A stretch of DNA of 64,000 bases from Casuarius casuarius (lineage: Eukaryota > Chordata > Aves > Casuariiformes > Casuariidae). Within the stretch, counting starts at the first letter, position 1. The number at the start of each line of letters is the position of its first letter. Location: positions 186,001-250,000 of the forward strand of contig PTFA01000366.1 in NCBI GenBank assembly GCA_003342895.1, read 5' to 3'. This document shows, piece after piece, positions 1-13,200 of this stretch. The position numbers were made by a program, and so were the translations under genes. The notes beneath the pieces were generated by a model. It was not told where the DNA came from and searched no databases. It was given only the letters and a program-made list of their open reading frames with translations.

Positions 1-1023
1 ATGAAGCTGGATTTTAATAATCAAAATGTTAAGCTAGGACAGATGAATTCAACTGATTATTACAGTAAATCTTCCAATTATAATCTTCCAGTGGGATTTC
101 AGGGTCCCTTTCCTTTTGAAGTTAATTGAAGTTTTTTTTCACTGTCTTCAGCAGAAGAAAGATTAGGATCTCTTAATGAACTGTCCTGATAAATTAATAC
201 TTGTGGATTATTTTCCTCATTTTAGAGCATATATCTGCAGTTAGAAATTTAGTCTTGTTTCACGCAAAGTCCTCATTTTTAATCTTGGGGTTAAACAGTA
301 CAAATAGTCAAAGGTCCAATCAAAGTCACCTACTGACATCACATTTACTGGAAACTCATGAATTCTTTCTTGCAGCCTGTCCTCAGAGAGTTTTTAACTG
401 TATTTCTTCCTCTCACCTTTTTAAGTGAATTTAGTACCTGCCAGATAGTCCTGAAGTCTGCAGTCCTTTATTTCTCCCCATAACAGACAGAGTCAGAACC
501 AGCAATACCTGCTTACTTATTACTGCACAGTAAGCATGAACTCTGAAATCTGCGTCAGAGGTGTTTCGTCCCTAATGTCTCTCAACTCTTACCTCTCGCT
601 GGGAGTTCAGCACAAGCGACAAAGCCACAGCTCCACTCGGCACCCACAGTGCCTGGCTAACAGACACTAGTCTTTGGCTGGAGATCCTCTCTACCTTTAA
701 GAGACTCAGCCCTCTGGTTGTTCATATTTAATCTGCAGCACAGGCCTTGTTTGCTACGACATGTAGCAAGCCAGCAGATGAGACCAACCTTCTGGTTACC
801 AGCTATTTGTGCTGGATTTCAACCACAATCTGGACACCTTCTCCATTTACAAATTCTTTTGCTCCTCACCAACTTGTAAGACCTGTTACAACATCCACAG
901 ACGCATACTCATTCTTACCTTAGTCCACCAGATATTCAAATAGGGATAGTTTCTCACGCCTGACAGCATGCCAGTAAAGGCCACACTCAGACGTGAACAA
1001 ATGTAGTGTGATTAGATACCTAC
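1..1023 (-). other. SVEP1: SVEP1 intron 6, 5' part (runs off the window)
   Basis: The region follows the exon 6 donor (minus strand GTAGGT at 1018-1023). No further sushi-like exon with cysteine spacing and splice sites was seen on the minus strand, so exon 7 lies to the left of the window. The sequence is ordinary AT-rich intronic DNA with no repeat I can name. Confidence 0.8.
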
Positions 1024-1203
1024 CCACACACTTTGGCTCCTTTGAATCCCACTGTGAGTTTCCCTGGCAGGTCAGCTTGGTGTTTCCTTCTAGTTCATAG
1101 CCCTCATTGCAGGCCACAAAACACACTGTCTTATAGGAGATGTCAGATGTTGAACAATTAATGTGTCCGTTCTCAGGATCCCGAAGTTTGGGACATTTTC
1201 GAA
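1024..1203 (-). CDS. SVEP1: SVEP1 exon 6: second sushi (CCP) module
   Basis: The exon is 180 bp, phase 1 at both ends, so it encodes a complete module of 60 residues. The acceptor reads CCCATTTGCAG and the donor is GTGG followed by GTAGGT. The product starts [15 protein letters not shown] and ends KEPKCV. It has the sushi hallmarks: an N-terminal Cys, a central C-x-GY-L-G pattern ([10 protein letters not shown]), a TCQ segment, a Trp (SQW) and a last Cys. Six cysteines are present instead of the usual four, as in known SVEP1 proteins. An N-C-S sequon (INCST) may be glycosylated. Because the exon is symmetric, skipping it would remove one module without a frameshift. Confidence 0.95.
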
Positions 1204-4200
1204 CTGCAAATGGGAAAAACAAACCAGTTCACTCTGCAGCCCTGAAAACCCAGGGAGTTACAGAAGTTTGCCCAGATTTTTAGGAGTGAGGCAGGGACTG
1301 ATCTGTATACTAGATTGTACAGATTTGGGGATTTTGGCTGCCTAGCTAATTTTTCCAAAGGGCTGATGCCTTATTTTTCCTGAAACGCAGTCCTACACAG
1401 CATGTATGAGGTTAGGCACACAGTTTTCAGCGCACCTAAGTTCCAATATAAGTTTGAGTTTCTAACTCCTCACCATGCCTGGGAGTTTTTTGGGACACTT
1501 CTAACCTGCAAGTTGGCATGGGCCCAATGCTTGCCAGGGATGAGGCTAACAGCTGAATAGAGCAGATGACTGTGTGCCAGTGCTTGGGAACATTTTTCAA
1601 GTATGCCTAAATTTGTTAATATAGACACAGGCACGTGTGGGACTATGCACAGCAGAACACAGGACATTCATCATGGTCCAAGAAAGAGAGAGAAAGAAGG
1701 AAGAAGACAAGACAGTCATACACAACGGGACCATAAGAGAAGAAATGGAAGAGCTTAGGTTGCTGCTGAGACAAAACAGATCCCCTCAGGTGTGGGGCTT
1801 CCGGCGCATGGAGTCCTAGCTGCTGCTCAGCAAGAAGCCTCTCTCCTCCCAGGTCTCACAAACACTGCAAGCAACATGATGTCAAGGAGTATGTGTTGGG
1901 AAAGGGAAGTGAGACATACCTGGGTGATCCTCAGATTGTCTTCTTATTTTGTTTACTGAATCCTGATGCTGAGACTCAACACAACTCTACACTACATTAT
2001 AATTAAGATTGGTCCCAAAACAGCATAATAGTAGTAAAAAGAAACAAGGAGAGGCACTAATAAGCCTAGATTTACGGTTTTTGTCCCAGTGTCATAACCT
2101 TAAGCTCCTCTCTCATGTATATGTTGGCCTCTTTCCTTTGCATTACCTCCAGTCCTCTTCCTCTTCAGGCAGTACCCTCAGCTCTGGCATTTATCCCCTT
2201 GCTACCATTTCTATAAGACTCTGAGCTAAATATACAGTGCCAGGCCATTGGATCCATCTGTGTCAAACGGCTAAGCTGTACGCACCTAATGACTAGCTAG
2301 ATACTACATGCATGACAGCAAGCCCAAATGTGTAGATGCATTTTCTCAATCAAAGCTGGTTGATATTGTTCTGTGTGTTCAAAAGACATACAAGGGCAAA
2401 CAGTGTGACTACACAAGAATAAAATCAAGAAGGCTGCAGCTCCCTAAACTGCTGTCTCTAGGGATTGTTTTCCACATCTTCTATTGACCTTGCAGGCAGG
2501 GGCCAAGCCCTAATGATGTATGACTCCAGAGATCTCAGTGACTTCTCTAGTGTGGTTTAGAAAGTTGATTTCACCAACTGACCCATCCTCCCTGCCACTG
2601 GGTAGGAGACAAACCACTAGCTTCTTTCCAAATGCACTCAAAAGCAAGGCAATTTGGCAACTTTCTCTCTTCTTCCCTGTAGTTGTTTACTGTGCATACT
2701 GATGAGATTTGAGATTTGAGACTCCCTCAGACTAATACATGTGCAGATATCCTGAGTCTCCTTCAAATGAAACTGACTTGAACAAATGACAATAACTGCA
2801 AGCTCCTCAAAGTTTTAAAAAAAACCTTATTAAATAATTAGCCTTTTCTGGAAATAGTTATAAAGGCAGCTGGGTGGAAAAGAAAAGATCTCCAGCAAAA
2901 CGTACGTATATTGGATAGGAAAGAAAAGAGAAAGCCACTCAGATGCACCTGATACATTTTTGTATTACAAATGTTTCATGTTCCTAGTTTGAAAATACTG
3001 TTCCTCTCATGCAGGCTTGTAGTTAGGCATACTCTAGAAAGTGCATTTAAAAGTGCAACAAAGATCCTGAAACGTCCATCTTTCCAGTGGTATTTTGAGA
3101 ATAAAAGCAACTTTCTAATCCATTGTATTTTAACTGCAATACAGTGAACAAAACAGACATTTTACAGCTGAATCACACATATTTTGTGTAGAAGAGAATA
3201 GGCTTTCTCTTTTATCATTTCTACGGAGGGCTTTAACACCAAATCTGTGGTAAAGGGAGCAAACAGCTTTGAAAAACCACCAAATTCTAAGAACTTTATT
3301 GTGGGAGCCTGAATGAATTAAGAGCACTGTTATGCGCCTTTAAAGACGGCAGAGGACACCCCTCTGTACCATCTCATAGGTCTAGTCATCTCTTCTGGAA
3401 GGAATGTACAGCTGCAGTGCTCCTGCCTCCCCAGTGTTTCAGACTCCAGTATATGGCTGTAACATACTACCATTCACTCTGTATCCCTAGGGCAAGAGGT
3501 GGAAAGTGCCTGTGTTTTATGCAGGAGGGGGAAAATGCTGTTTTCCTTCTTGATTTCCTTCTTGAATCTATTGCCTGTAAGGGTTTGCTTGGGCAACAGA
3601 GACTCCAGAGGGTACAAGATCTATCTCCCGATCCTTTTTGGAGATCTTTGGTAGCTAAAATGAACAGACACTATTTCTTTCAGCCCTCATGGATGCGGTG
3701 TTTTGGAATAAAATGGATCTGGACAAAATGCCAATCCAAAACTTGACAAACTTGAAACCTGATTTTCTCATCTGTCTCTCCCCTTTTTCTATCTTCCCAC
3801 CAAGCTTACTCAAAGAAAGCTGAACAGCCCGATCCCCCCAATCCCACATTCTCTCTATAGCCAAAACTCCTTGTGAAGCTGGCAGCAGTCCTGGGTGTAC
3901 CAAATGCAAAGATAAAGTGCAGAAAATGCCTGAGCCATCATCATAAACCCAGGAAGTCAGGCAATGCTGCCATCCCCATTTTAAAGATGAGGAGCTGACT
4001 GTCTAAGAACTCGTGCTAGTTCCCTGCAATATATCTCCGGCGGAAATCTGGAACTAAGCCCATGTTATCCTGCTCATGGTCTCATGCCTTAGACACAAAA
4101 TCATCCTCTTGTCAGTTTGGCACTTTCCATGACCAAGAAACATTTCCATAAAGTCAGTTAAAAAAACCAGAACAACAACAGTATGTTCTGCCAGCTTTTG

Positions 4201-7200
4201 AGTTTTCTCCTAATATGTTTTTCTGGATTAAATACGCACTCTGTGGGGCTTTTTTCATGGGTCACAGTTGATTGCAAGACATGACTGCAGTAATCACTTT
4301 CCAATAGCATTGCAGATTTTAGCTATCAAAGCAATTGAGGAGTGTTTAATGTCAAAATCCAAAGCAGCATGGAGGGATTAGAATCCTTTCACGTCCCTTC
4401 CTAATTTATGTGATAAAATACTCCTGGGATTAGCAAGACAGCTATAAACTGTGCCTTTGATCTTGCTCCCTTTCATAGTCTATAGGGATGAATGGAGAAT
4501 AGCAGATCCAGCACATGCAAAGGTAGGATTTTTTAATAATTATTATATTTTAATTGGAAGACTTCAGCATGATGGAGAGCGACAGGAGAAAAGTAAAACG
4601 ATATCCTCTCAGTGCTTCAAAGGAAACTAACACAACATCAAGATAATACCACGAGGCAGAATTTTATTTTCCTCCACTTTCCAGACAAATTCCCTGTTTA
4701 AGAAAGATTATGGTGCTTTTCCAAGCACCAACGCCCAGCAAGCTGAAGACTTTTAGATGCTTCAAAAAGTTTTCCAAGTATTACAATCTTCCACTTCTTT
4801 CTACAAGCAGTGAAGGTGAAGGACGCTTTCTTTGTGCTTGACTGCAGCTTTCTCCAGACTTTCTGCGCTGGAGGCTATTGTGTAAGAGAAGCTTTGACAG
4901 ATGTATGCTTTCTCTCAGTATCCCAGTCTACCTAAAGTAGCATACACTTTCAGGCTATGTTTTGTCTTCTGAAAAGTCAACCTGCCTAAATCTAGCTTCT
5001 CCCTCCCTCAAGCAACTGTCCAGCAATTTGTTTTTTATTGCAAACTTCTCCTTCCTGCCTCTTTCAGGGTGAATGGAAGATATAAAGGAAGAATAAATTC
5101 TGCAGGATTATCTGAGGCAGAGACTTGAAAAGTAAGCAAAGAGTGAAAATAAGAATGCTACTGCTGCTACATAAGAATGCCCTCAGAAACAGATCTCTAG
5201 CTCAGATTCCTTCTTTCACATCATGATTTCCTTTTTTCCTATGGGCTGTAGTGTTTGCTGTAGAGGCTTAACGTGCTAATACCTCTTACTGCCTGTTTTC
5301 CTGAAATCATGGCCGGGGCAAGACTTGCAGCAGGAGCTGATGGCTTCTTATCTACTAGTTTCTAGGACAGCATACTGATGTCAAGCATGTGCAACTTAAG
5401 TTAAACAGGTTGAACTACAAACTGTGGCTGTTGAGGAGCTGAGCAGCTGCTGTTGGTTATTTTGGTCCCTCTTCAGCCAGAACAGGAGGGTGATGCAGAT
5501 CGCCCTCTAACCCACCAAGAACCAAACCCCACTTAAAGGCAACAGTTAGAAAGGCAAAATAGCGTTCCTATGTACTTGTAAGAGCTCCAGAAAGAAAAGA
5601 ATACTTTCCAGGGTGCTCTTTCCCTTGTCTTCCTCCTTTCACCTCTTCTGTTTATTTCTTTTCCAGCTGACATTCCCTTACAGAAAATTTCTAGGATACT
5701 GCTAGTTACACCCCAGTGAACCTGCACTCAAATTCTTTTGAAACCTATGCTTGATGCCCCAAATTTCCTACTTTAATTTTGCATAATAAACCCAAGAACT
5801 GTAAAAAAGCAGGATGGAATTCTTTCATGCTTAATGTCTCCAAATGCCAATACACATCTATACCAAGAGACTGATGGATATTCTAAAACACCCACACTGC
5901 AAGGTCTTGGTATATTTTTGACTCTACTTCGTATTTTCACCAGCTTTACATAATGCAGATACACAATCCATATAAATGATGTGGAGAGAGGTGTAAGAAA
6001 TGGCAGTGAAGACTCGCTTGCAAAAGACCGACTCTCTGGTAAATATTGCTCTACATTTTCTATTATACATGTTTCCTCTTTCCTAAAAAGGAAGGAGGAA
6101 AACAAAATGATGGTGGTGGAAGATCACCTTTGGAACATTCTTTCACTTAAGGGCTAATGGGGTCAAATCTGCACAACCAAGTAATGAGCAAAGCAAACCA
6201 TTGTGAATAACTAACCCAACTGAAAATGACTTCTTCAAATGCACAACATCATACCTCTGCATGTAGCCTCCGAACCAGACCACTGGCCATTTGGTTGACA
6301 AAGACGGATGCTGCTTCCCACAAGATCAAATCCTGCTTTACATCGGATTCCACAGGCAGCATTAAAGAAATTGTTGCAGACGTTCTGGACAAAGTAACCA
6401 TTTTCAGGGGGCTTCAGTTCAGGACAGTGAACAACTAAATAATTAAACAACAACAACAGAGTTGTGATGCCAGTTGGCGTGCAATAGGCTACTTAAGGAA
6501 AGCAATTTTCACTTCCAACTCAGGTTGCATCTTGGCACTTCTGTTGTTTTGGAATGACATCGAGAATCTTGCATGCAGCTTGACATCTCCTTCACAATGC
6601 AAAACCAAATAATTGTCCAAGCACTGTAAAGTATTTCAGGACTTTTCTGTTCCTGGATAGAAACACTTACCTTCACAGGTTTGTCCTACAGCACGATATC
6701 CCTCCTGGCATGTACAGTCCTCAATGGAGGTACTTCCTGGTGGAGAAGTATGATTTTCACTGGGACATGAGATGCAAGTGCTGACTCCACCTGGTGAACC
6801 TTCAGGCTTGTATGTTCCTGGTGGACAAGCTGTTGAGCAAGAGAAAACAAGAAGGAAAATGGTAGTACTGCATTTCATCTGAAAACAGATTGCACTACCA
6901 ATTTCCTTTTCTCGTTAAAAATAGAATTGCTTTTTTTAATGAGCTTCATCTTCCAAGAACTGAAGAATTCAAGATACTCTTATTTCACAGCTAGCATCAC
7001 TTTTCAGGTGTTTTGCTTTACTTTTTTACATTCTTGTTTTTCTTTCTCATATAGCTGGTGCCATTTGAGGCAGGAACATTCTCTGCTCAAGGTGTTTATA
7101 GAGTTCTTAGAGAAGTGAACTAAAGTCCCCTAAACTTAGTGGAGGTCTCTCCAGTGATTACTGGGCATTTGGGATTAAGTTTGATGATTTATCTTCTTCC

Positions 7201-10200
7201 AAAAAAACTCCCACACCATATTTCATTGATACAACCTGCAATGATTTCATGACAACATTCTGGATTTAGAGCTAAAGTACAAAAGTAGTTCAGATGATAA
7301 AACAAAACCATTCAAAACTACACCAGAGCTTAAGGCATACAAATTCTTAGTAAAACAAGCTAGCAAATCCCCCTGCATTTGATCTACATATTATGATTTA
7401 CAGACTTTCTATGCTTTCTATAATGCATGAACCACAAGCAATAAAGCAATTAATCACAACAATTGCTCCCAGAAGCTTTTGCAGTCATTTATATCCCATT
7501 TAATATTTTACCTCTGTGTATGTGTGTGCACAAGCCTTAAAGAGATTTAGCAGATGTCTTCAGAGGCAGGGAAATATGTAAGCAAGAAGGGATGAATAAC
7601 AGCACAAATGAGAGATGAAAGATGCTTCAGTGATTATAGCCTTGGTCAGGGACTGGTGATCACATTATTCAAGTCTTTGCTCTGCCAGACTTCTTGATGG
7701 AACTTGATGAAATCACACAGGTCATTTCTAATTGAAGTTCCTAAGATAGGACTATGTACTTTACAACCAACAAGAGACAGGCTTTGACCCAGATCAAGAC
7801 AATGTAGACAAACATAAATTTGGCAATTCCAGGAATGGCCAGCCAGGTCCAGACCAAGCCAGATAAGATCTTGCTGCCATGAAAGAGAGACTGAAGAAAT
7901 GGGTGGAGCTGCGAAAACCAAAACAAATCCAAGGTATGCCCTTAGGAACTACTGCCTCTCCTGTTTGCCTCTCCTTTACAGAGGGAGCATAGGGAAAAGA
8001 CACCCCAAGCTTGAGACCTTCAGTTAGGTTGGATAACTCTGAGTCTTATATCTCTCTGCCTTGAATTTCATTATCCAGGAAATTACCATAATTATCTTTA
8101 CTTATTTCACAAGGATGGTGTGAGAACAGGAGAGTTACTAATGACCAGGTGCTGATACACTGAAGTGTTTGGTCAGATTGCCACTTGAAACAGAATTGAA
8201 AGATACTAGCACTGAGAAACATACCTCCTGAGCTACAGTTCAGGAAATATTTCAAGATGGCTACATAATAATAACACTGAAACTTAGGCAAGGAACCTCT
8301 CATTTCATTCATTTAATTGTCTACAAACTTTCCCAATGCCCAAAATTTATCCTGCAGACTACTAGTCAGCCTCTCATCTCCTGCCCTCAATACAGTCACT
8401 TTGTACCATCTGATGTAGCTTTGCATGGTATAAAAAACTGTACAGAGCAATGGACAGTTTGGCTCTGTACCTCTAAGATGACTGGATCTGACCATAAATG
8501 CCCTTCAGAGTCTTCTTCCTAAGCAAGAAGATGTGCTCTCTTTCTAGGTGCAAATCTCTCCTATTGAAGTGTTAGAGTCATAACTCCTGGAGTTCAGAGA
8601 CTCTGGCAATATCAGTCTTTTCTTTGGACCAACTCTTCTTGTTCAGTGAGCTAGGTGTTAAAACACTCTGACACTTGTCTTATTAATGAAAAAGCTTTCT
8701 GCTTTCTTGGCAACCACAACGCCCACCACAACGCCCCCCCCNNNNNNNNNNNNNNNNNNNNNNNNNNNNNNNNNNNNNNNNAAGGGAGATTCGAGTTTTG
8801 TAAGTCAAATTTTGTGGATTACACCTTAAAAAAATGAACCTGTGTGAAAAGTTGATATTTTTTCTTCTCCAAAAAGCATGGCCTTCTGAATAGTTTCCAG
8901 AGATAATACTTCTATTTTATTTTGAGGAAAATTTGCAGTTTTATTTTGGATAAAGCAATTGAAGAAGCAAGCAATTAAGAGGTGATTTTGGGTGCTGTAA
9001 ACTGACTTCACACATCTGTATTTAAAGCACATTTTAAAAAGACAATGAAAATGCCTAAGTAATAAAAGATATAAGTCAAAGCACTTCATGGGAAAAGGGA
9101 CAAAAAAGCTGGGAATTTTTCATTTTTGTTTTGGGATTTTGAAAAAGCATTTGCAAGAAAACCCCTTTGATGGCTTACCTGCTCTTCCCCTCCAAGACAT
9201 TCCCCTCAGAGTATTACTGGTTCTTTCCTCCTCTGGCAGATGTTAGGTGTCCCTGAACATTCCCTCATGCTTCAGTGATCACCTCCAGAAAAGCTAAAAT
9301 ATCCCTGGTATTACTCTGTTTCTGAAGTGTTTCCTTCTGGCACTTTGTGGAAGTCTCTGCACATCGTTGTTAAAACTAATCTGTATGCAGCAGGAAGTGA
9401 TAACGTGCATCCAAAAGGATACAGAAAAGAGTGCAAGAGGTTAGCCTCGTAGGGCACCTTAGCTCTGTTGTGTGACAAAGACAACTTCCATGTAATAGAG
9501 AGATCAGTCCTTCGTGTTTTGTGCCTGGTGCATAAAATAAGATGGTATCTAAAAAAAGGTATTTCATTAAAAGACAACAAAGCAAAAACCCAGCCTAACT
9601 TCTCTATGTCATGGAAATATCACTTCAGATGAAAACATTAACTTGTTAAAATGTTTTTAACATAAAAACATTTCAGTCAAGGCATATGCACTGCAGCATA
9701 AATATATGTCAAGACATGGCCTGAAGCTGAACAACAGACATAGTCAAGAAGATCTGCAAAAAATCAAAAGACAGCCTTTCAAATTCAGAAGGAATTCTTC
9801 TGCTTTTCCTGCCTACAATAATGACTAACTTAATACCCTAATCTCCAAGCAAGAAGAATTTAATGTTGTAAAAGTGACAACATAAAACAAGGTATGTTTC
9901 AGAGATTTCACTGAACATTTAACATGTTTTATGCGGTTTGCCTTTTTCAAAACCATGAATAATAAAAACAGCATCAATCTTAAACCAACTGATATTGAAC
10001 ACATAGGGTAGCATAAAAACTCCAGTCTGGATTTAAATAGGTAGAGATCAGATATCAAAGAGCTTTACCCTGTAACATGGAGTCATAATTCTTCCTCTGA
10101 ACGTATGAGTACAAATTTTAAGGATAAATAATTTTGCCTTAAAAATGTAAATCTCCTGAACTCCTGGGAGAGCAGGCAAGCTTAATTTCCTCTCCAATTA

Positions 10201-13200
10201 CACTAGTGTAGCTCAGTCACTGAAATGGAATTATTCTTAATTTATCCCAGTGTAAGAGAGAGGAGACTCAAACTCCATGTATTTTAAAGATTAAATTGAG
10301 GGATTTCATATTTTCTTCAATGCATAATTTCTCTCACTAACTACATTTAGTAAGTAATCTCTGGCATGAGCTTTTCTTTCCACACTTGATGCTAATGAAG
10401 GATCCGATTAAGGGTTTATCTGTTGCAGGATATGACAGGAATCTGCTAGGCACCATCCTGCTCTCTCCCGCATGAACCTGAGCTGTGCATAGCTATTGTG
10501 CTGACTGTTGTCTACAATTCTCATTTTTCCCTATTTGTGTAAAACCTAAACAAAATGATATTTTGAAGCAAATCACAAATACATAAAAGGTCTTGATTAA
10601 CTCAATTCCCAAATTTCCTAAATGAGGAAGTAAAGCCTAATTTTCCACTCAATTAAGCTGGTTTTAGGCTACTGTAATTACTTTTATGTCACCGATTATG
10701 TTCATGTGCATTCAGCATAACAAGGTGGTGAATCTGTCCCAAAATCAGAGTGTACAGTGAACATCTACTCTTATTTTGGTTTGCTTGTGTTTGTTAAAAA
10801 TGATGCAATTTATAGGTCACAAAAACAATAAACAATGACCACTGGATATTTGTATTCCATTCTTTGCCGGCTTCCTCAGTTTCTGCTACTGAACAAAGAC
10901 AGACATGAGATTTTTGTTTACATGCATCTTTGATCTGGAATACATGGTTTCATATTTTCATCCATCCACTGGCTAGTGTGTGCCTAGAAGCACTTCAAAT
11001 TATAGTCCAAAAGATGAGGACAACCAAAAACTCAAATTAATTTATGTTTATCCCTTTGGAGGAGGAGAACTACAGACTGAGGGTGTGTGCTATCTCTCTG
11101 CTTTACTTAATCTAAGATTCTCCTTGTGCCTTGGTAACACCAAAATAAATATGGAAATTAGAACAGATGTCACCCTGACCTTCAAGTGTGTGAAGCAAGT
11201 GCTGCGGTAGCTGTATTTATTTGATCTGCTCTGCTTTGCCATCGTTCGTGTTTTAAATTAGGCATCATGGATAGGCCTGACTATATATTAAGCTTAGCTA
11301 TTTTACTAAATAGAAGCCACAACCTTCATGGGGAAGCGAGTACAAAGAAGTTATAGTACATTACCATGTGCTACATTTTTCTAGATTGATATCTGCATCT
11401 CTCCCCATGACAAAGTAGTATGCGATTAGACTTGCCGCAGGCCTAGGCACACTCACTGTTAGGAGAAGAAATGGGAACAAGGGGCTGTATTTCCTGTCAC
11501 GAAGGCCTGCCAAGTAAAATATGCTTTACAGGGATTGTGCGTGGTGTTAGCTTAAGGTGGAAAACAAAGGAATAGCTGCCTAGGGTTGCAATTCCACCCG
11601 CACAAGAGGAAGTCGAGGTCCCCATTGCAAGCTCAACAGCCAGTGCCTGCCTGATGCTTCCCCACATCTGCTGCAGCAGAGGGAGGGTTTGGGATGTCCT
11701 TCAGTACTAGCAGACCGTGCTTCCCAGCCCTCCCTTCTTCCTCCAGAAGCTGCTCTGTTCCTGCTGCACATTTCACCTGTGAGTGGCCTCTGCAAAGGAA
11801 GAACTCGTTAAGGTGGGAGCCAGGACTGCATGAAACTGCCCAGTCCCCTGCCTTCTCCATGCATCTCACAGTGCTGCTTCCTGACCGTTTCTGTAACCCT
11901 TGTATTCAGCAACCTTAGGGCACTCATGTTCCAGAGAAATCATAATTTTCAGGTCTATTCTACTGAACTAAACCATGAAACAGGGTTACGTTTTTTTTCC
12001 TGAAGTCCACAAGCCAAAAAATGCTTAGCTTGCGCCAGCAGAAAAACAGACTAGACTGGCAACCGAAATAGACCTCACTGGACCTGCACATAAAGACATT
12101 TAAGCCTGCTTCACAAAGATTTATCACACCGAGTCTCTGCTTTGCCTCCAGCAGTTACAGATTTTTTTGTCACATTTAAGTTATCTGGGAGGTTGTTTGT
12201 CTAATCTCCAAGGTAGGTTTGTCTGAATGGGCATTTTGTGCCATGAAATGCTGTTGGAAAGCTAAAGGGAAAAAACCTAAACCTTTGTCAGATACTGTGA
12301 TCTACCTTTCTGCAGTTTGCAACATGTATGGTGCCAAAAAGGAAATACGAGCCAGGAGCATGCTAGGATTATGAGAAATATGCAGGGAAGTGGCTTTAGC
12401 TAAACATTTGACATGTATGACTTTTACAAAGACTGCAAAGGAAAACCTTGAGCTTGTCTTTAACCGTAGGGATCAGAGAAGGATTTCTGCTAAATCTCAG
12501 CATATTCTCTGACTCTTTAATACTTCCTGTTATCCCCGGCATGTGCTCTGCATCGGTTTCAGACAGCAAGGAACCTGCTCATCTGTCTGCTCCGTATCAG
12601 TTTTCCTTAAGAATCCCTTCTCACAGGAACACGATTAGCAGTTTAACAAGCTACTTGTCTTTTCTGTTCCCATTTGATGTGTTCTTGCTCCATCTCGTTA
12701 TTACATTTACAAATTCCCTCTCCCTGGTGAGGGCAAGCTGAACGAAGTCAGAAGTTTAGCTATTTCTGTTCATGAGAAGGAAGGAGGGGACAGGTTCACC
12801 TAATTCTTTCTGTTAAGTTTACAGACATCAAGACTCTGATACTCCACTACGCAGGGGGCGGCAGCATTTGGATTAAAGCTTTGGGAAGATCTAGCTCTAG
12901 ATGTTATTTTTCTTTGAGCACTTCAAATAGTCATAACAAACTCTCAGTAGAAATAACATGCTCACGATAAATATCAGAATCTTGGATTCTCCCTCACAGG
13001 GCAAAAGGACTGGAAAGTCGCTTGAAAGGAGAAGCAGTCCCTGGCATGAACATCTCATCTCGGTACCCCAAGCATACACAGAGTGGAGGAACAATCTGCT
13101 TGCTGAAAAATATAACAACCTCAAGAGCTATTACAGCTGGTAAGAGTTATGGTTCCTACAAGGCTGTTCCTCCATAGGGAGGTCTGGCACTGAGCCACAG

